This document shows positions 37,237 through 46,482 of a stretch of DNA of 64,000 nucleotides, in pieces. This DNA is from Neobacillus cucumis. GTDB taxonomy: Bacteria > Bacillota > Bacilli > Bacillales_B > DSM-18226. Position 1 is the stretch's first letter, and the number at the start of each line of letters is the position of its first letter. The DNA is taken from positions 1-64,000 of the forward strand of contig NZ_JAEHGC010000009.1 of NCBI RefSeq assembly GCF_016107705.1. The letters run 5' to 3'. Made by a program: the position numbers and the translations under genes. Under the pieces are notes generated by a model. It was not told the origin of the DNA and made no database searches. It saw nothing but the letters and a program-made list of their open reading frames with translations.

Positions 37237-37503
37237 ATAAATATTGTTTTTCTTGATAATCAAATAGTTATGTTAATTAGTGAAAGAAGTAGATTCGTTG
37301 AAGAAGCTGCAAAGTTCAAAAAGGATACTAAAGATTGTAAAGCACCAAAAAGATTTGAAGCTGTAATTTAAAAAGTTAGAACAATTGCTGATGAAAATAA
37401 TGTAAATCCTGATAGTATTGAACAAGTATATAGAACAATGATTTCTAGCTTTATAACTCACGAATTAATCCATCATTCAAAAATAGATAATATACAAGGA
37501 TAA
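37237..37503 (+). pseudogene. Chorismate mutase (AroQ type), N-truncated with nonsense codon
   Basis: The frame reads LDNQIVMLISERSRFVEEAA and FKKDTKDCKAPKRFEAVI, then TAA (37369-37371), then KVRTIADENNVNPDSIEQVY and RTMISSFITHEL. This is the type II chorismate mutase helix pattern (LL-ERs, AKFK, R-EAVIQKVR-A, Y-MI). A CAA to TAA change explains the stop. It begins immediately after the ATPase gene with no start codon or ribosome site, so the 5' end has been lost as well. Confidence 0.75.
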
Positions 37504-37540
37504 ATTACAAGCTGCAATACAATAATTGGTCGGAAACATA

Positions 37541-38001
37541 TTATATCCTATATATATAGTGTTCTTTTTTAGACACTGGTTTGGAGATCCAAGTGGAAAG
37601 GTGGGCTTTATAAAATTGGGTTTCATAACCAAAGTTTAATAACCTTCTGAAAAACTCCAATTTTCGTATTGCAGATTTTACTGCATACTTTTCATTAATA
37701 AATTGGTTATAAGCCTTTACTTCCGGGAATCCAATATCCCGAAAGGAAAGGGAATGGTCTGTTAAAAATGTGAGCAGTGTTGTGGCATCTGTACGATATT
37801 CTTTAACCGTATGTGGAGAAAGCCGCTTATCTTGTCGGAAGAGTTTCTCTAGAAAAAACAATCAAGAAAATCCTGTTCCGTACAATTTTCAAGAGTGAGG
37901 TTACGATTTTCATCAAGTAGATGACGAGCTTGTAGATTCTCCTGTAAATGTGTTAAGTACTGTTCACCATTCATATTTTGAAGAAGAGTCAAGTAATTCA
38001 T
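37541..38001 (-). pseudogene. Tyrosine recombinase, N-terminal remnant
   Basis: AGGAGGTCAATT precedes ATG 38001, giving MNYLTLLQNMNGEQYLTHLQ and on to FLDCFF; a one-base slip in the T6 tract near 37857 then leads into FLEKLFRQDKRLSPHTVKEY, which reads through the SAM-like core-binding domain (RTDATTLLTFL ... AVKSAIRKLEFFRRLLNFGY) and ends at 37541 before any catalytic motif. An integrase N-terminal fragment with no catalytic domain. The catalytic half of a similar enzyme lies 25 kb away on the same strand, in the correct relative order. Confidence 0.7.
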
Positions 38002-38593
38002 AATTGACCTCCTAAGGATTAGTTTTAAAAAATAATTATATTATGTAAAGTAAAGATAATACCTAATTATTTTTACTTAATATTACCACAGAATATTTGT
38101 TCTATCTAATGTTCTTTTACCAGAGGATTCGAGTAAAAAATGCTTATGCTAGCAATCTTGAAATTTCATATCTGAGATTCTCTTTTTGCACCATTGTGAA
38201 GAAATATATTGGAGAATCAGGTATGAATGTAAATGACTTTGCAGCACATAGTTGAGAAACGCTTCATCTACAAGCGCGGCTATGATGAGAATGATCGAAA
38301 TTGGTATCACGAAACTAAACTGGCTACAAGACCAGGGAAATGGTTGATCGATATAATCATGCTGGCTTGTGATAAAAAAATATAATTTACATTTTTTAGT
38401 GTGTTGGAGATTTGCATTCTAATGAATCTATTTTTTGTTTTATGTATAATAGTTCATCTAATTTTATTGTACAAAATTTATTTGAAAATTACGGAAAATA
38501 CACCAATTCTTATTGAAGAGCAGCTAAAAGTCAGCCATTCCTCTTAGTCTTACATTCCAAGAAGAGAATGCCATAATGAAATCCTATAAACAA
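38002..38593. other. Intergenic region with a 47-codon coding scrap
   Basis: At 38239-38385 a TTG-started frame reads QHIVEKRFIYKRGYDENDRN then WYHETKLATRPGKWLIDIIM and stops. It is protein-like but without ribosome site; family not recognised. Otherwise AT-rich and empty. Confidence 0.35.
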
Positions 38594-38630
38594 AATAAGG
38601 ACATCACTATACAAGCGGTGTCCTTATTCT
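38594..38630 (-). terminator. Terminator downstream of the spore protein gene
   Basis: AATAAGGACA (38594-38603) pairs with TGTCCTTATT (38619-38628); T-rich on both strands. It is 97 bp beyond the stop of the minus-strand ssp gene, the only nearby gene it can serve. Confidence 0.65.
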
Positions 38631-38725
38631 TTATCATGTGTGAAATTAAAGACAATCCTATATGACTTTAAAATAGGAATATATCAACACTAACCTTTAA
38701 TTTTACTTCTACTGGGCATTTTGTA

Positions 38726-38929
38726 TTAGTGGAAAGTTCCACCGAATTGTTGTTCAGCCATTCTTACTAAGCGTTTTGTAATTTCTCCACCGACAGATCC
38801 GTTGGCTCTTGAAGATGTATCGGCTCCGAGCTGTACACCAAATTCTTGTGCAATTTCATACTTCATTTGTTCAAGTGCTTGCTCTATGCCTGGAACTAAA
38901 AGCTGATTGTTATTGTTGCTTCTTGCCAT
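38726..38929 (-). CDS. Alpha/beta-type small acid-soluble spore protein
   Basis: DNA-binding SASP of the SspA/SspB/SspC/SspD family, which coats and protects spore DNA and is degraded by the Gpr protease at germination. All family landmarks are there: [20 protein letters not shown] (residues 10-29), the Gpr cleavage site EFGVQLGAD, and [20 protein letters not shown]. The 67-aa length is normal. CGGAGATG precedes the ATG. Expected to be made in the forespore under sigma-G. Monocistronic. Confidence 0.95.
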   Translation of the reverse strand: MARSNNNNQLLVPGIEQALEQMKYEIAQEFGVQLGADTSSRANGSVGGEITKRLVRMAEQQFGGTFH

Positions 38930-39239
38930 GTTGTATCATCTCCGATGTGTAATTTAGTATTACACTATTAGTTTGGAAATAAATAGGTTTGATTATTCCT
39001 AACATAGGGTTGGTAAATTTAGATAACACCTAGATGGATCTTTATAAGTAAACACTGGTTGCTGAGATGACCTTTATTTTGGTAGAGGTATGATGGAGTG
39101 ATTTTAGGGGACAGCAAAGCTTGCTGCAAGAAATATTTAGTATAATGTTAAAGAATAAAGTAAAAATAACAAGTTCGTCTATAAAATAGAGATAAACTAA
39201 AATCTACAAATTTAAGGGGACTCTACCTTAAATGATATT
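38930..39239. other. Spacer upstream of the spore protein gene
   Basis: Should hold the forespore promoter of the ssp gene, but I cannot fix its elements with confidence. No other gene seen. Confidence 0.4.
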
Positions 39240-39414
39240 TTATTTTTCATATGTGTATAAGGATAATCTCCCATAACTACTACCCAAAATGGGTGCGACA
39301 ATGTATGCTGCACCGTAGTTGGTCGGACTCAGACTAAAGGACGGACTCTAACGCATCATAGTACAGCAACCTTCCTCTACCAGCCGTAGATGCATTATTG
39401 ACGGTTGTGACCAT
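39240..39414 (-). pseudogene. Small ORF with a one-base frameshift, about 57 codons
   Basis: From ATG 39414 the frame reads MVTTVNNASTAGRGRLLYY then DALESVL and stops; one base later the frame reads SLSPTNYGAAYIVAPILGSS and YGRLSLYTYEK to a stop at 39240. Removing one T from CCTTTAG joins both parts into a single 57-aa protein. GC content is higher than the flanks, as for coding DNA. Family not recognised. Confidence 0.45.
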
Positions 39415-39505
39415 TTTCTTCTCTGTGGTGAAGCGCTATTTTTTACTCTTTATGTAAGGCTAAAGGGACAGGTTAACTTCAACTAGTTACAAAAGGAGAA
39501 TAAGG

Positions 39506-39751
39506 CTAGGCACTCTGTGTCCTAACCTTTACTTGTTTTGAAATTATTAAATCCTTTAAAGCATCTACATTAATTTCTTCTTTAAAATCAACCGGAATAT
39601 CTAAAGTAATACCTCTTCGATTAGCAACAGAAATAATAACACCTAATTCATAATACATTTTTTTTGTCAGTATTCCTTTTTCAATATTGTTTTTAACCTC
39701 GTTGTAGAAACGAATGAGAAATTCATCAGGTAACTTTTCATAAAAATCCAT
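39506..39751 (-). CDS. Hypothetical protein, 81 aa
   Basis: AGAGGTG lies 7 nt before the ATG. The product is soluble, starting MDFYEKLPDEFLIRFYNEVK, with two predicted helices, then VIISVANRRGITLDIP and a C-terminal helix. The opening 'LPDEFLIRFYNEV' resembles the LSDELLIESY start of the checkpoint inhibitor Sda, but the similarity is only local, so I do not call it Sda. Conserved-looking; function unknown. Confidence 0.6.
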   Translation of the reverse strand: MDFYEKLPDEFLIRFYNEVKNNIEKGILTKKMYYELGVIISVANRRGITLDIPVDFKEEINVDALKDLIISKQVKVRTQSA

Positions 39752-40124
39752 TCTTTAATCACCTCTAAACTTAAAAGTCAAAACCTTTTCTTATAATATA
39801 CCATTTTTTGTTTTTTATTTTTGTGGGAAATGTGAACTAAAATCAACACCTTTTATAAACGGAAGTTTAGTTTAAGAATAGGCCACATTTGATTCATAGT
39901 GCGAAGTAATAAAACTAAAAAAGCGTCAAAAATGACGCTTACTGCTGGAAGGTGATCCTCATCGTCCTACACCTTTATTCTATGTAGTATTAAACTGAAT
40001 ATCTTCAATATGGAAAAAGGCACTAGAATCGTGAAATTCAAAATGTCTTTTGTCTACAATCTGAAGTGTCATCGGTGAAGATGACACTTAATACTTTTTA
40101 ATCTTATTTTTAAGGACGTACCAT
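39752..40124. other. Spacer with two strong hairpins
   Basis: AAGCGTCA (39921-39928)/TGACGCTT (39933-39940) has a T6 run on the minus strand; AAGTGTCAT (40064-40072)/ATGACACTT (40081-40089) is followed by TTTTTAATC on the plus strand. They might bound a small RNA; no coding frame seen. Confidence 0.4.
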
Positions 40125-40576
40125 ATGGTAAATTCGATTAATTTAATTTCCTTTTCAGATTTATATGATTCAGGGTAAAGTGAAAGAGATCTGCATTAAT
40201 TGCATAAATAAATGTATCTGCTGCTTTAGTAAAGACAGCAATAGAATATTTTGCACTGATAAAAATTGCAAGGCTACCTTAATCTATGTTCCTGGTACTG
40301 AAAATTCGGTCGCGCATTTTAAAACAATCGGGAAAAAATGAGGATTCTAAACTTACTCCTGATAGTGGCTTCTATAAGCCATTGTCCTTTGAGGAAAGTA
40401 TCCGAAAGGTATCTGGAATACCAGGCAGACCTATTGGGGCAGCAGAGTATTAAAGAAACCTTTATTCGCTTAATTTTAGCAAGTTGGACCCTGACATTGA
40501 AGCTAAAGTATCTGAAAGAGAAGAACCGGAGAAAAAGAAAGATAGCATACAAAACAATAGGTTATCTCAACAATAA
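40125..40576 (+). pseudogene. Cys-rich protein gene with two frameshifts and a stop
   Basis: AAGGA lies 8 nt before ATG 40125. The reading frame must shift twice: MVNSINLISFSDLYDSG, then VKEICINCINKCICCFSKDS plus NRIFCTDKNCKATLIYVP, then EDSKLTPDSGFYKPLSFEES and PGRPIGAAEY, a TAA, and LNFSKLDPDIEAKVSERE to a stop at 40576. Each step fits one extra base (near 40181 and in A6 at 40333). The product would be a ~150-aa soluble protein with an N-terminal CxxC-rich metal-binding region. Family not recognised. Lies 190 bp upstream of the ger operon. Confidence 0.45.
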
Positions 40577-40768
40577 ATACCGTTCCATAAATAAAAATAA
40601 TATTCCTACACCGAAGTGTTTCCTGATTAGTTTCAGATTTCAGAGGAGACATGGGGTCTATTTTTGGGCAGAAAAAAGTAAGGGGAAAAAAGTGACTTTC
40701 TTAACATAAAAATATTCCAATGGATCACACTATGAAGGTATAGCAGTTGGGCACTTAGGAGAGGGATA

Positions 40769-41866
40769 ATGAATAAACCAACCATTAGTCTGCTACAAAT
40801 GTCGATGATCCTCATTGGCAGTACAGGGATTATTTCCCACGTTGTTATTCTACCGATGTTATTGGAAGTATCTGTCCGTGATTCCTGGATTGCCATATTG
40901 ACTTCATTTGTTGCCTATATATTTTTAATACCTATTCTTCTTTTTATCTCCAATCGGATGAACGGAGAGCAGCTGTTTCTATGGCTAAAAAGAAACTTTG
41001 AGGGTATTATTGCTTATCCATTTATTGCTTTAATCATTCTATACCTGTTTTTTTTAAGTATTATTACATTAAAGGAAACATTAACCTTCTTATCGTTTTA
41101 CTTACCCATGACACCTAAATTTGTACTTGGCACTATCTTTTCACTTATCTGTTTTTATAATGCAAAGCATGGAATACGATCAATCGCCTTAACAACGGGG
41201 ATACTTTTGCCAGTTGTTTTTGTTTTAGGTTTTTTTGTCATGACAGCGAATTTTCCTTACAAAGATTACATTTTTTTAAAACCTTATCTTGAAAATGGGC
41301 TCACTCCGATCATACAAGGGATGGTATTTCCACTCTCAGGATATGTCGAGTTAGCTTTTATTTTATATTTTCAACATCATCTTAAGACGAAAATTAGGTT
41401 TACTACCTTGGTTTGGATTGGGCTGTCTTTTTTAATCCTTACCCTTGGACCAACAATTGGAGCGATTGCTGAATTTGGACCGTTCGTCGCAGCAAAGCAG
41501 CGATATCCGGCCTTTGAAGAATGGAGACTTGTATCAATCGGGCGTTATATCGAGCATCTGGACTTTTTATCTGTTTATCAATGGTTTGTAGGTGCTTTTA
41601 TTCGGCTGTCACTTCTTTGTTTTTTAATCCCGGATGTTCTTCAGATTTCTAATAAGAAGTGGAAAAATGGGTGGCTACTTTTCCTTCTTGGTTTGATTAC
41701 GGTGATATCCATTTTGCCTTTAAACGATTATAAATTTTATTTGTTATTATCCCGTCAATTTATGCCCTATTCTATCGTACTAGTTTTTTGTGTAACCGTT
41801 TTATTGGCAATTCTCTCGCTGTTTGTAAATAAGAAGAAAGGAATACAACCGAATGAGGCGAATTAA
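40769..41866 (+). CDS. Germinant receptor subunit B (GerAB family)
   Basis: Spore inner-membrane permease-like subunit, 365 aa, about 10 spans, that senses nutrient germinants as part of a GerA-type receptor. Typical start KPTISLLQMSMILIGSTGI, the central FPLSGYVELAFILYF (FPFGE-like loop) and a short basic tail (VNKKKGI). GGAGAGGG precedes the ATG. It is the first gene of a complete B-A-C receptor operon and its end overlaps the A-subunit gene by 14 bp, implying coupled translation. Subunit order differs from the common A-B-C order of gerA and gerB. Confidence 0.92.
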   Translation: MNKPTISLLQMSMILIGSTGIISHVVILPMLLEVSVRDSWIAILTSFVAYIFLIPILLFISNRMNGEQLFLWLKRNFEGIIAYPFIALIILYLFFLSIITLKETLTFLSFYLPMTPKFVLGTIFSLICFYNAKHGIRSIALTTGILLPVVFVLGFFVMTANFPYKDYIFLKPYLENGLTPIIQGMVFPLSGYVELAFILYFQHHLKTKIRFTTLVWIGLSFLILTLGPTIGAIAEFGPFVAAKQRYPAFEEWRLVSIGRYIEHLDFLSVYQWFVGAFIRLSLLCFLIPDVLQISNKKWKNGWLLFLLGLITVISILPLNDYKFYLLLSRQFMPYSIVLVFCVTVLLAILSLFVNKKKGIQPNEAN

Positions 41867-43346
41867 AAAAGGAACTCAAGATAAAACGGAATTCATTTGG
41901 GAAGTGTCATTATTAATGGAATGGTTTAACGGATGCAAAGATGTCTTAATCGAAAATCAGCGCATTGTTCAAGGAGATAAACCTTTTTCATTTTTATCCT
42001 TATTTTGTAAAAGCCTCGTTGATACAAAAGAATTGAGAAAAACGATATTACCTCATCTTCATGAAGTACTGGAACATGATTTTTCTGGGGATTCCAAGAG
42101 TTTGGAGCAAAAAATTGTTTTCCCTCTTACTACTTTAAAGCTGGATTTATCGAAGGAGGATATGGCACAAAAAGTGTTTGAAGGGGAATTTCTCTTTTTT
42201 ATCCCTGAATTTAATTTGGCTTATTCCATTCAAATCGCTCAACTACCTTCAAGGCAAGTAGAACAACCAAGTACAGAAGTGACGATGAAAGGGGCAAGGG
42301 ATGGGTTTGTTGAAGAACTACAAACCAATATAGGATTAATTCGGAAAAGATTAAAAACCACTTCCCTAAGTTGTGAAGAATATGTGATCGGAACTAGAAG
42401 TAAAACCAGGGTGTCAATCCTTTATTTAAATGATGTTATTCAAGAGAACGTTGTGGAAAAGGTACGTTCCAAATTGAAAAATATCCATCTTGATGCAATT
42501 GTTTCTTCTACTCAAATTGAAGAACTGATCAGCGAAAAGACATTCAGTATTTTTCCTTTACTGGAATATACCGGGAGACCTGATTATGCAGTGAATTGCC
42601 TGCTTTATGGTCGTTTCGTGATTTTAGTTGAAGGAACTCCTACTGCAACAATCGGACCTGTTACACTGCCGTTTTTTGTAAATAATGCAGAGGATCAACA
42701 TTCATTGGCTCCCTTTGCAAGTTTTGGAAGAGTTCTTCGAATGGTTAGCTTACTAGTTTCTGTCTTTTTGCCTGGATTTTGGATTGCACTAGCCTCCTAT
42801 CATCCTGACCAAATTCCTTATAAGTTGTTGGCAACCCTCTCTTTGGCCAGAGAGGGTGTACCGCTGCCGGCTCCTTTAGAGGGCTTTATTATGATTTTTT
42901 TATTTGAGTTACTGAGAGAGGCAGGACTTCGAATCCCTTCGACTTTTGGTCAAACCTTATCCGTTGTTGGCGGATTAATCATTGGGCAAGCGGCCATTAG
43001 TGCAGGTTTCTCATCACCAGCAATTGTCGTGATGATGGCGATTTCGGTTGTTTCAACCTTTACTATGGTCAACCAGTCTCTTACGGGAGCGTTAAGCATT
43101 CTCCGCTATTTTGTGTTTCTTTTATCATCATGTTTCGGTGTAGTCGGTCTCATCTTTGCAATTTTTATGATCACCATTCATGTTGTCAATCTTCGCTCGT
43201 TTGGGGTTCCATTTATGGCACCCTACTCACCGCTTGTACCGACTAGTGTGGTACCGGCAACGTTCCGTGTCAGATTTAGAAAAATGACTAGACGACCGAA
43301 AGAACTTCATACAATTGATAGTACACGAGTAAAGGATGAGGAATAA
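41853..43346 (+). CDS. Germinant receptor subunit A (GerAA family)
   Basis: The ~500-residue A subunit: a soluble N-terminal domain (about 1-250; NSS-like fold, with VIGTRSKTRVSILYLNDVI and TGRPDYAVNCLLYGRFVILVEG) and a C-terminal membrane domain of 4-6 spans (ISVVSTFTMVNQSLTGALSI, MAPYSPLVPT). Length 497 aa is normal. AAAGGA lies about 10 nt before the ATG, inside the end of the B gene. Forms the receptor with the flanking B and C genes; recent work sees A-subunit pentamers as ion channels opened by germinants. Intact. Confidence 0.93.
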   Translation: MRRIKKGTQDKTEFIWEVSLLMEWFNGCKDVLIENQRIVQGDKPFSFLSLFCKSLVDTKELRKTILPHLHEVLEHDFSGDSKSLEQKIVFPLTTLKLDLSKEDMAQKVFEGEFLFFIPEFNLAYSIQIAQLPSRQVEQPSTEVTMKGARDGFVEELQTNIGLIRKRLKTTSLSCEEYVIGTRSKTRVSILYLNDVIQENVVEKVRSKLKNIHLDAIVSSTQIEELISEKTFSIFPLLEYTGRPDYAVNCLLYGRFVILVEGTPTATIGPVTLPFFVNNAEDQHSLAPFASFGRVLRMVSLLVSVFLPGFWIALASYHPDQIPYKLLATLSLAREGVPLPAPLEGFIMIFLFELLREAGLRIPSTFGQTLSVVGGLIIGQAAISAGFSSPAIVVMMAISVVSTFTMVNQSLTGALSILRYFVFLLSSCFGVVGLIFAIFMITIHVVNLRSFGVPFMAPYSPLVPTSVVPATFRVRFRKMTRRPKELHTIDSTRVKDEE

Positions 43347-43348
43347 GG

Positions 43349-44524
43349 ATGGCAAACATTCAATTTTGGAAAAAAATCTTTATTCCAATATGCTCCATTA
43401 TCCTGTTAACCGGATGCTGGGATATAAGGGCAGTAGAAAATATGTGGTATATTAATGCCCTTGGGATTGATTTTAAAAACAATCATTATGTCATTTATCC
43501 CCAACTTATTAATTTTTCGACATTTGCCAAACAAGAAGCAGCAGCAAATCGTACTCCACAGTCCATTTTTGTTGGAAAAGGCAGCGGGGAAATTTTAGAC
43601 GATGCTGCATTTGATTTTTATAAAACAGCCCAACAACAGGTTTCTTGGGAACATATTAAAGTGGTCCTATTATCCGAAAATGTTTTAAGAAATGGAAAAA
43701 TAAAAGAAGTAGATGAATTCTTAGGTCGCTTCTTTCAGTTTCGAAATACGATGTGGATTTTTGGAACAAATCAACCCGTTCAGGATGTACTTGTAACCGG
43801 AACCATTCTGAATATTTCCCCCCTTTATTCAATAATGGAGATACCGAACGAAATGATTAAAAATTATTCTATCTTTCAGCCGACTAAGCTGTTTAAATTT
43901 CGAGCAAATTTATACGAGCCTGCCATGACAACATTTCTCCCATTTTTGGCAGTTGAGAAAAAAAGTTGGAAAGAAGACAAAAAGAATTTTCCGGTCCTTA
44001 AGTATGACGGTTCTGCTTTTTTAGCATCGTGGGAATATAAAGGGTTTTTATCCCAGAATGAATTATTAGGGCTGATCTGGACTGAAAAGAAAATGAAACG
44101 GGCTTCAGTACCATTAAAACAAGATGGAAAGCCGATTGTAGAAGTAGTATTGACAAATCCAACAGTGAAAACATCGGCCTATATAAAGGATAACTTGCCA
44201 CATTTTCATATGGAGGTTAAGTTGAATGGTGATATTTTCCAAATGAATAAAGATGTTAGCATAGGAACACTTCAAAACTTAGCGGAGGAGGCAGTTAAAA
44301 AGGAAATTGAAAGAACATATATAAAAGGTTTAAAAAAAGAAATTGATATCTTTCAATTATCGGAGCATTTATATCGTAATCAGGTGAGAGAGTGGAAAAA
44401 ACTCGAAAAAAACGGTATCGTTGAACTGTCACCTTCCTCGTTAACAGTGGATGTCAAGGTCAAATTAAACACAAGCGGTCAATGGAAGCCATCAAGTTTA
44501 AAAAACTCTCCATTGAAAAACTAA
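43349..44524 (+). CDS. Germinant receptor lipoprotein subunit C (GerAC family)
   Basis: Lipoprotein subunit of 391 aa, exported and lipidated at the lipobox LLTGC (Cys about 23), followed by the family hallmark WDIRAVENMWYINALGID. The three mixed alpha/beta domains of GerBC are suggested by FVGKGSGEILDDAAFDFYKT, KVVLLSENVLRNG and the C-terminal EKNGIVELSPSSLTVDVKVK segment. It starts 2 bp after the A gene with AAGGATG as ribosome site. The receptor needs Lgt-dependent lipidation of this subunit. Completes the operon. Confidence 0.93.
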   Translation: MANIQFWKKIFIPICSIILLTGCWDIRAVENMWYINALGIDFKNNHYVIYPQLINFSTFAKQEAAANRTPQSIFVGKGSGEILDDAAFDFYKTAQQQVSWEHIKVVLLSENVLRNGKIKEVDEFLGRFFQFRNTMWIFGTNQPVQDVLVTGTILNISPLYSIMEIPNEMIKNYSIFQPTKLFKFRANLYEPAMTTFLPFLAVEKKSWKEDKKNFPVLKYDGSAFLASWEYKGFLSQNELLGLIWTEKKMKRASVPLKQDGKPIVEVVLTNPTVKTSAYIKDNLPHFHMEVKLNGDIFQMNKDVSIGTLQNLAEEAVKKEIERTYIKGLKKEIDIFQLSEHLYRNQVREWKKLEKNGIVELSPSSLTVDVKVKLNTSGQWKPSSLKNSPLKN

Positions 44525-44599
44525 CAATGAAGTGGATATCTCTTTAGGTTAAATGGTAGAACTATGATTTAAGATATCATTACCCAAGGAGGTTTTGTT

Positions 44600-44947
44600 T
44601 TGAATACCGAATTATTAAAAGATGCTGAGGAATTTGTCAGGACTTGTTATAGAGAATTAAATAAAACTGAGCAAGAAAGGTTACTATGAACATACTAATG
44701 AAGAGCTTGTATATGGGGCCAAGGTCGCTTGGCGAAATAGTAATCGTTGTATAGGAAGATTATTTTGGGAGCAATTAAACGTGTTTGATTGGAGAAATCT
44801 ATGACAGAAGAAGAAATTATCGATGTCTTATATGAACATATCGAATTTGCAACGAATAACGGTCGAATACGTCCTACAATCACCATATTAGGGGCGTCCA
44901 TCCTTGAAAAAAGAATCCAATCAGCATCCAAAACAATCACCAGTTGA
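44600..44947 (+). pseudogene. nos: Bacterial nitric oxide synthase, truncated and frameshifted
   Basis: bNOS makes NO from arginine using haem and pterin. AAGGAGG precedes TTG 44600, opening [20 protein letters not shown]; the frame ends, and others continue [20 protein letters not shown] then [15 protein letters not shown] and [20 protein letters not shown] then RIRPTITI. The haem-ligand cysteine lies in RCIGR. About 20 residues are missing before YYEHT, there are at least two frameshifts, and everything after about residue 110 of ~360 is gone. It ends at 44947 in unrelated sequence. Clearly a dead gene in this strain. Confidence 0.85.
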
Positions 44948-45651
44948 AGAATCCAGAAAAGCACTTGAAGCACGTATAAAACAACTGGAAATGGAAAAAG
45001 AGTATCTAATTCTTGGTTGCATCTTAATGTTTCATCGCTATTTATACCTGTACAATTGGCATGGTTAATCATTTTCTTTTTCAATATATCTATTTGGCTT
45101 AACAGTCACTATTCAAACAAATCTTCTTTCATAATAGATAAATACTCCTAGTTAAAAAATAATAATTAAAAATACACAATCACCATTATAGAGAAGATTT
45201 CTGATAGAAAAAACAATTTCGACAAAAAATATCAAAAAATGACAAAAAATCTTTGCTACATAGACAAAGATGGAATTTAATGGAGTTACTAATAGGTCGC
45301 TTTTTTTATTTGTAAAAAAAGAAACCCCAACAATATTGATGGAGCTTAGAAAAAGGGGGTTCCGATAAACTATACTGTTTTAAGGTACAAACCTTACATT
45401 TTTATTATGCTCAAATGCGTTAGAAAATATACCAAGAAATCCAACTATTCCATACTCATTATGAAAAAGGATGTAGATGAGAGTGGCTGAACAGAGCTGC
45501 TCTTTTATTATTGACTTCGTTTTATACTATAAAATCTAGAAATCAGTTCTTGAACTGAATCCTCGATTGCTTGTTAATTGCATAAATTTATCAACATATT
45601 GTTATTATTTTGTTGTCCTATTTGCTGATCTTGTTGCTATTAGTTAAATTG
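44948..45651. other. Intergenic region with a coding scrap
   Basis: Directly after the nos remnant, a startless frame at about 44905-45070 reads [20 protein letters not shown] and QLEMEKEYL, a coiled-coil scrap of unknown origin. A weak AGAG-GCT/AGC-CTCT hairpin with T4 lies near 45480. No gene otherwise. Confidence 0.4.
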
Positions 45652-46482
45652 TTATTGTACTGCCCAATTACTCGTTTGAATGTCACGTTCATTCAGAGGT
45701 TGTACAGGACGATGATTATCCGGGAAGATTTTACCGAAAGCATTGATTTGTGCTTTGGACATCTTAATTGGTTGCTCTAATACTACCCACTCAACTTTTT
45801 CAGAACAAGGAGGTGTTGTTAGCGAGCCATTATATTGAAATGATTTCCTACTCTTCGGCAGCAGGCTTGTCAAATTAATCGGTTGAATTAATTTGATCTC
45901 CTCTTTGGTTTCTTTTTTTGGCAGCTTGCTCCAAATCTCTGCCAGAGATTTGTTCTTGCTCCCTTCTTTGATCATAATGCCGAGTACCGCTAGCTTGTTA
46001 TTTTTATCTTGATGCACTAGATGAATCTCCATTTCAAAGTTTTTCCCATTAAACTGGTGCTCGCTTGGCTGGTGGAAATGAAATTGAGCAAGTTTGTATT
46101 CTGTTCCTTCCACTACTATGCTGTTATTTATTTCAGATGTATTGGCCTGTACAGTATGACCGTTATTCTTGAAAGTAAATACCGTTGGTTGGTAAGTGAT
46201 TCTGACATCATCCAATGCGTGATTTGGTTGAACCTCAGATATTTCAATATTAATAGGTGATTGTTCCTTGCCATTGACACATTCAGAGTATAACGTATCT
46301 AATTTCCCCCAATTTTTTGGACTTGTTTCTCCTTCATATGACCACTGAGTAGAGTGCTTGTTCTCTGCTTCTAAAGCTTCCTCTTCTTTTGGTTCAGATG
46401 TTTCCTTCGTTTGACCTGAGCAACCGCCCAGTGAAAAACTTAAAGATCCAGCTAAAAATGCATAAAAGAGTTTCTTTTTCAT
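45652..46482 (-). CDS. Alpha-carbonic anhydrase, lipoprotein
   Basis: Extracellular membrane-anchored carbonic anhydrase interconverting CO2 and bicarbonate. The signal ends in LGGC (Cys21), followed by an acidic linker. Zinc ligands are present in the order typical of the alpha class: FHFHQPSEH (two His) and EIHLVH (third His). Other family marks are WGKLDTLYSECVNGKEQSPI (WG...C..G..QSPI), NNGHTVQ, YNGSLTTPPCSEKVEWVVL and the two cysteines for the disulphide. 276 aa is a full enzyme. AAAGGAG precedes the ATG. Single gene, no partner seen. Confidence 0.93.
   Translation of the reverse strand: MKKKLFYAFLAGSLSFSLGGCSGQTKETSEPKEEEALEAENKHSTQWSYEGETSPKNWGKLDTLYSECVNGKEQSPINIEISEVQPNHALDDVRITYQPTVFTFKNNGHTVQANTSEINNSIVVEGTEYKLAQFHFHQPSEHQFNGKNFEMEIHLVHQDKNNKLAVLGIMIKEGSKNKSLAEIWSKLPKKETKEEIKLIQPINLTSLLPKSRKSFQYNGSLTTPPCSEKVEWVVLEQPIKMSKAQINAFGKIFPDNHRPVQPLNERDIQTSNWAVQ

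Noticed and set aside
39506..39751. Sda-like checkpoint inhibitor
   Set aside because: Only the first ~12 residues resemble Sda; the protein is nearly twice as long and the rest does not fit.
40338..40709. 123-aa plus-strand ORF before the ger operon
   Set aside because: It is an off-frame reading of the Cys-rich pseudogene (frame EDSKLTPDSG); the product is rich in Arg/Lys/Leu without domain features.
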